Assembly: GCA_021847855.1 (NCBI GenBank)
Contig: JAJZOT010000096.1
Location: 1 to 6,584 of the forward strand
DNA length: 6,584 nt
Source: Thermoplasmata archaeon
GTDB taxonomy: Archaea; Thermoplasmatota; Thermoplasmata; Thermoplasmatales; Thermoplasmataceae
Direction: 5' to 3'
Positions 5,709 through 6,584 of the stretch are shown piece after piece. How positions within the stretch are numbered: the first letter of the stretch is position 1; each line of letters starts with the position of its first letter. Made by a program: the position numbers and the translations under genes. A model generated the notes under the pieces. That model made no database searches and had not been told where the DNA came from. It worked only from the letters and a program-made list of their open reading frames with translations.

Positions 5709-6584
5709 ATGGAAAGAATAGTAATAGCATTCGGAGGAAATGCCCTTTTGAGGAAAGGCGATAGCGGAGACTTCGAAACACAGTCCGCAAGAGCTTATGA
5801 AGCATTCTCCAGCCTGGGATATGCCTTGGCGGAATATGAAGTGGTAATTTCCCACGGAAATGGCCCTCAAGTTGGAAACATTCTGCTTCAGAATGAGTTC
5901 TCAAGGAATGTTACGCAACCTATGCCGTTGTATTCATGCGGTGCAATGTCGCAGGGTCTGATAGGTCTTGCCCTTTCATTTGCGTACGAGAAGGCAAAGT
6001 ATGAATTCGGGCTTTCACGGGACATTTCCGTGCTTATGACAAGGACACTGGTCGACAATAACGACCCTTCTTTCACAAACCCATCCAAGCCAATCGGCCC
6101 TTTCTATACGGAAGAGGAAGCTGCTAAAAACGTGAAGGAAAAAAAATGGTCCATGAAGGAGGACTCAGGTCGAGGATGGAGAAGACTTGTTCCATCACCC
6201 GACCCGATTGAGATTCTGGAGAGAAAACAAATCCTGTCACTTCTTTCGAACGGGTTCCTGCCTGTGTGCAGTGGAGGCGGAGGAATTCCAGTGGTGAAAT
6301 CCAATGGATTCTACGAAGGGGTGGATGCAGTCATAGACAAGGATCTGGCGTCTTCAGTTCTTGCCAGTTCAATCAATGCTAGAAGGCTTGTAATTCTCAC
6401 TGATGTTGAAAATGCCTTTCTGGCTTATGGAAAGCCGGAACAGGAAGCAATAGGCATTGTTAACCTGGACAAAATAACGGCTTACTCTGAAAGTGGTGCA
6501 TTTGCAAAGGGAAGCATGGGTCCAAAGATTACAGCAGCAATCAGGTTCATACGGTCAGGAGGAAAAGAGGCCATAATAACGTCA
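5709..6584 (+). CDS. arcC: Carbamate kinase, 3'-truncated by the window edge
   Basis: Reversibly transfers phosphate between ATP and carbamate to give carbamoyl phosphate; in the cytosol it can make ATP from carbamoyl phosphate (arginine/agmatine deiminase-type catabolism) or supply carbamoyl phosphate. 292 residues are visible with no stop codon; the family is about 310 long, so roughly 20 C-terminal residues lie beyond the window. Amino-acid-kinase signatures appear in order: FGGNAL (8-13), SHGNGPQVG (48-56), CGAMSQG (77-83), NPSKPIGPFY (124-133), KEDSGRGWRRLVPSPDP (150-166), CSGGGGIPVV (187-196), VIDKDLAS (208-215), LTDVE (230-234) and KGSMGPK (267-273). These match the Pyrococcus enzyme closely, and all catalytic motifs are intact. 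The start at 5709 fits the family N-terminus (M-x-R-I-V-I-A). It is divergent from mqnD across 109 bp. No partner gene (deiminase or transcarbamylase) is visible, so the pathway is undetermined. Confidence 0.96.
   Translation, partial: MERIVIAFGGNALLRKGDSGDFETQSARAYEAFSSLGYALAEYEVVISHGNGPQVGNILLQNEFSRNVTQPMPLYSCGAMSQGLIGLALSFAYEKAKYEFGLSRDISVLMTRTLVDNNDPSFTNPSKPIGPFYTEEEAAKNVKEKKWSMKEDSGRGWRRLVPSPDPIEILERKQILSLLSNGFLPVCSGGGGIPVVKSNGFYEGVDAVIDKDLASSVLASSINARRLVILTDVENAFLAYGKPEQEAIGIVNLDKITAYSESGAFAKGSMGPKITAAIRFIRSGGKEAIITS

Noticed and set aside
5631..6304. Four minus-strand open frames of 65-79 codons across this region
   Set aside because: They lie opposite the carbamate kinase gene, whose motifs account for the sequence throughout 5709-6584; the minus-strand translations show no family resemblance.
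1..6584. CRISPR array, tRNA/rRNA genes, insertion sequences or long direct repeats
   Set aside because: Reading both strands gave no regularly spaced repeats, no cloverleaf-like gene with conserved tRNA boxes, no transposase and no terminal inverted repeats.

Overview
The window looks like chromosomal DNA from a thermoacidophilic euryarchaeon of the Thermoplasmatales type (Thermoplasma, Ferroplasma or an uncultured 'plasma' lineage). This is inferred from three things. Arg and Ile codons are mostly AGG/AGA and ATA. Several genes have TATA-like boxes centred about 25-26 bp before the ATG, the spacing expected for leaderless archaeal mRNAs. The gene content also fits: a bacterial-type isocitrate dehydrogenase, an archaeal carbamate kinase, a futalosine-pathway menaquinone enzyme and small membrane-tethered regulators. 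The species cannot be named from the sequence alone.

Layout: (1) 1-1208, + strand: NADP-type isocitrate dehydrogenase (icd), 5' end cut off by the window edge. (2) 1217-1249: stem-loop plus T-run between convergent genes. (3) 1262-3661, - strand: three genes in a row, each separated by a gap of roughly 80-115 bp. Read 5' to 3' they are a two-TM protein with a C-terminal winged helix, a two-TM SHOCT-domain protein, and an aldehyde-dehydrogenase-fold protein that has lost most catalytic signatures. The gaps hold their own promoter-like boxes, so this need not be one operon. (4) 3662-3830: divergent control region with palindromes next to the winged-helix gene and a clear BRE/TATA for the + strand gene. 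(5) 3831-4742, + strand: 303-residue protein of unknown function. (6) 4781-5599, - strand: MqnD, 1,4-dihydroxy-6-naphthoate synthase. (7) 5600-5708: divergent promoter region. (8) 5709-6584, + strand: carbamate kinase, 3' end cut off by the window edge.

The metabolic genes cover the TCA cycle (icd), menaquinone synthesis (mqnD) and carbamoyl-phosphate turnover (carbamate kinase). They have no evident shared pathway and sit in separate transcription units. The least conventional part is 1262-4742, where a probable pseudoenzyme, two small membrane proteins (one DNA-binding) and an unrecognised protein lie together. No tRNA, rRNA, CRISPR array, insertion sequence or other mobile element was seen, and no gene-free stretch exceeds 300 bases.
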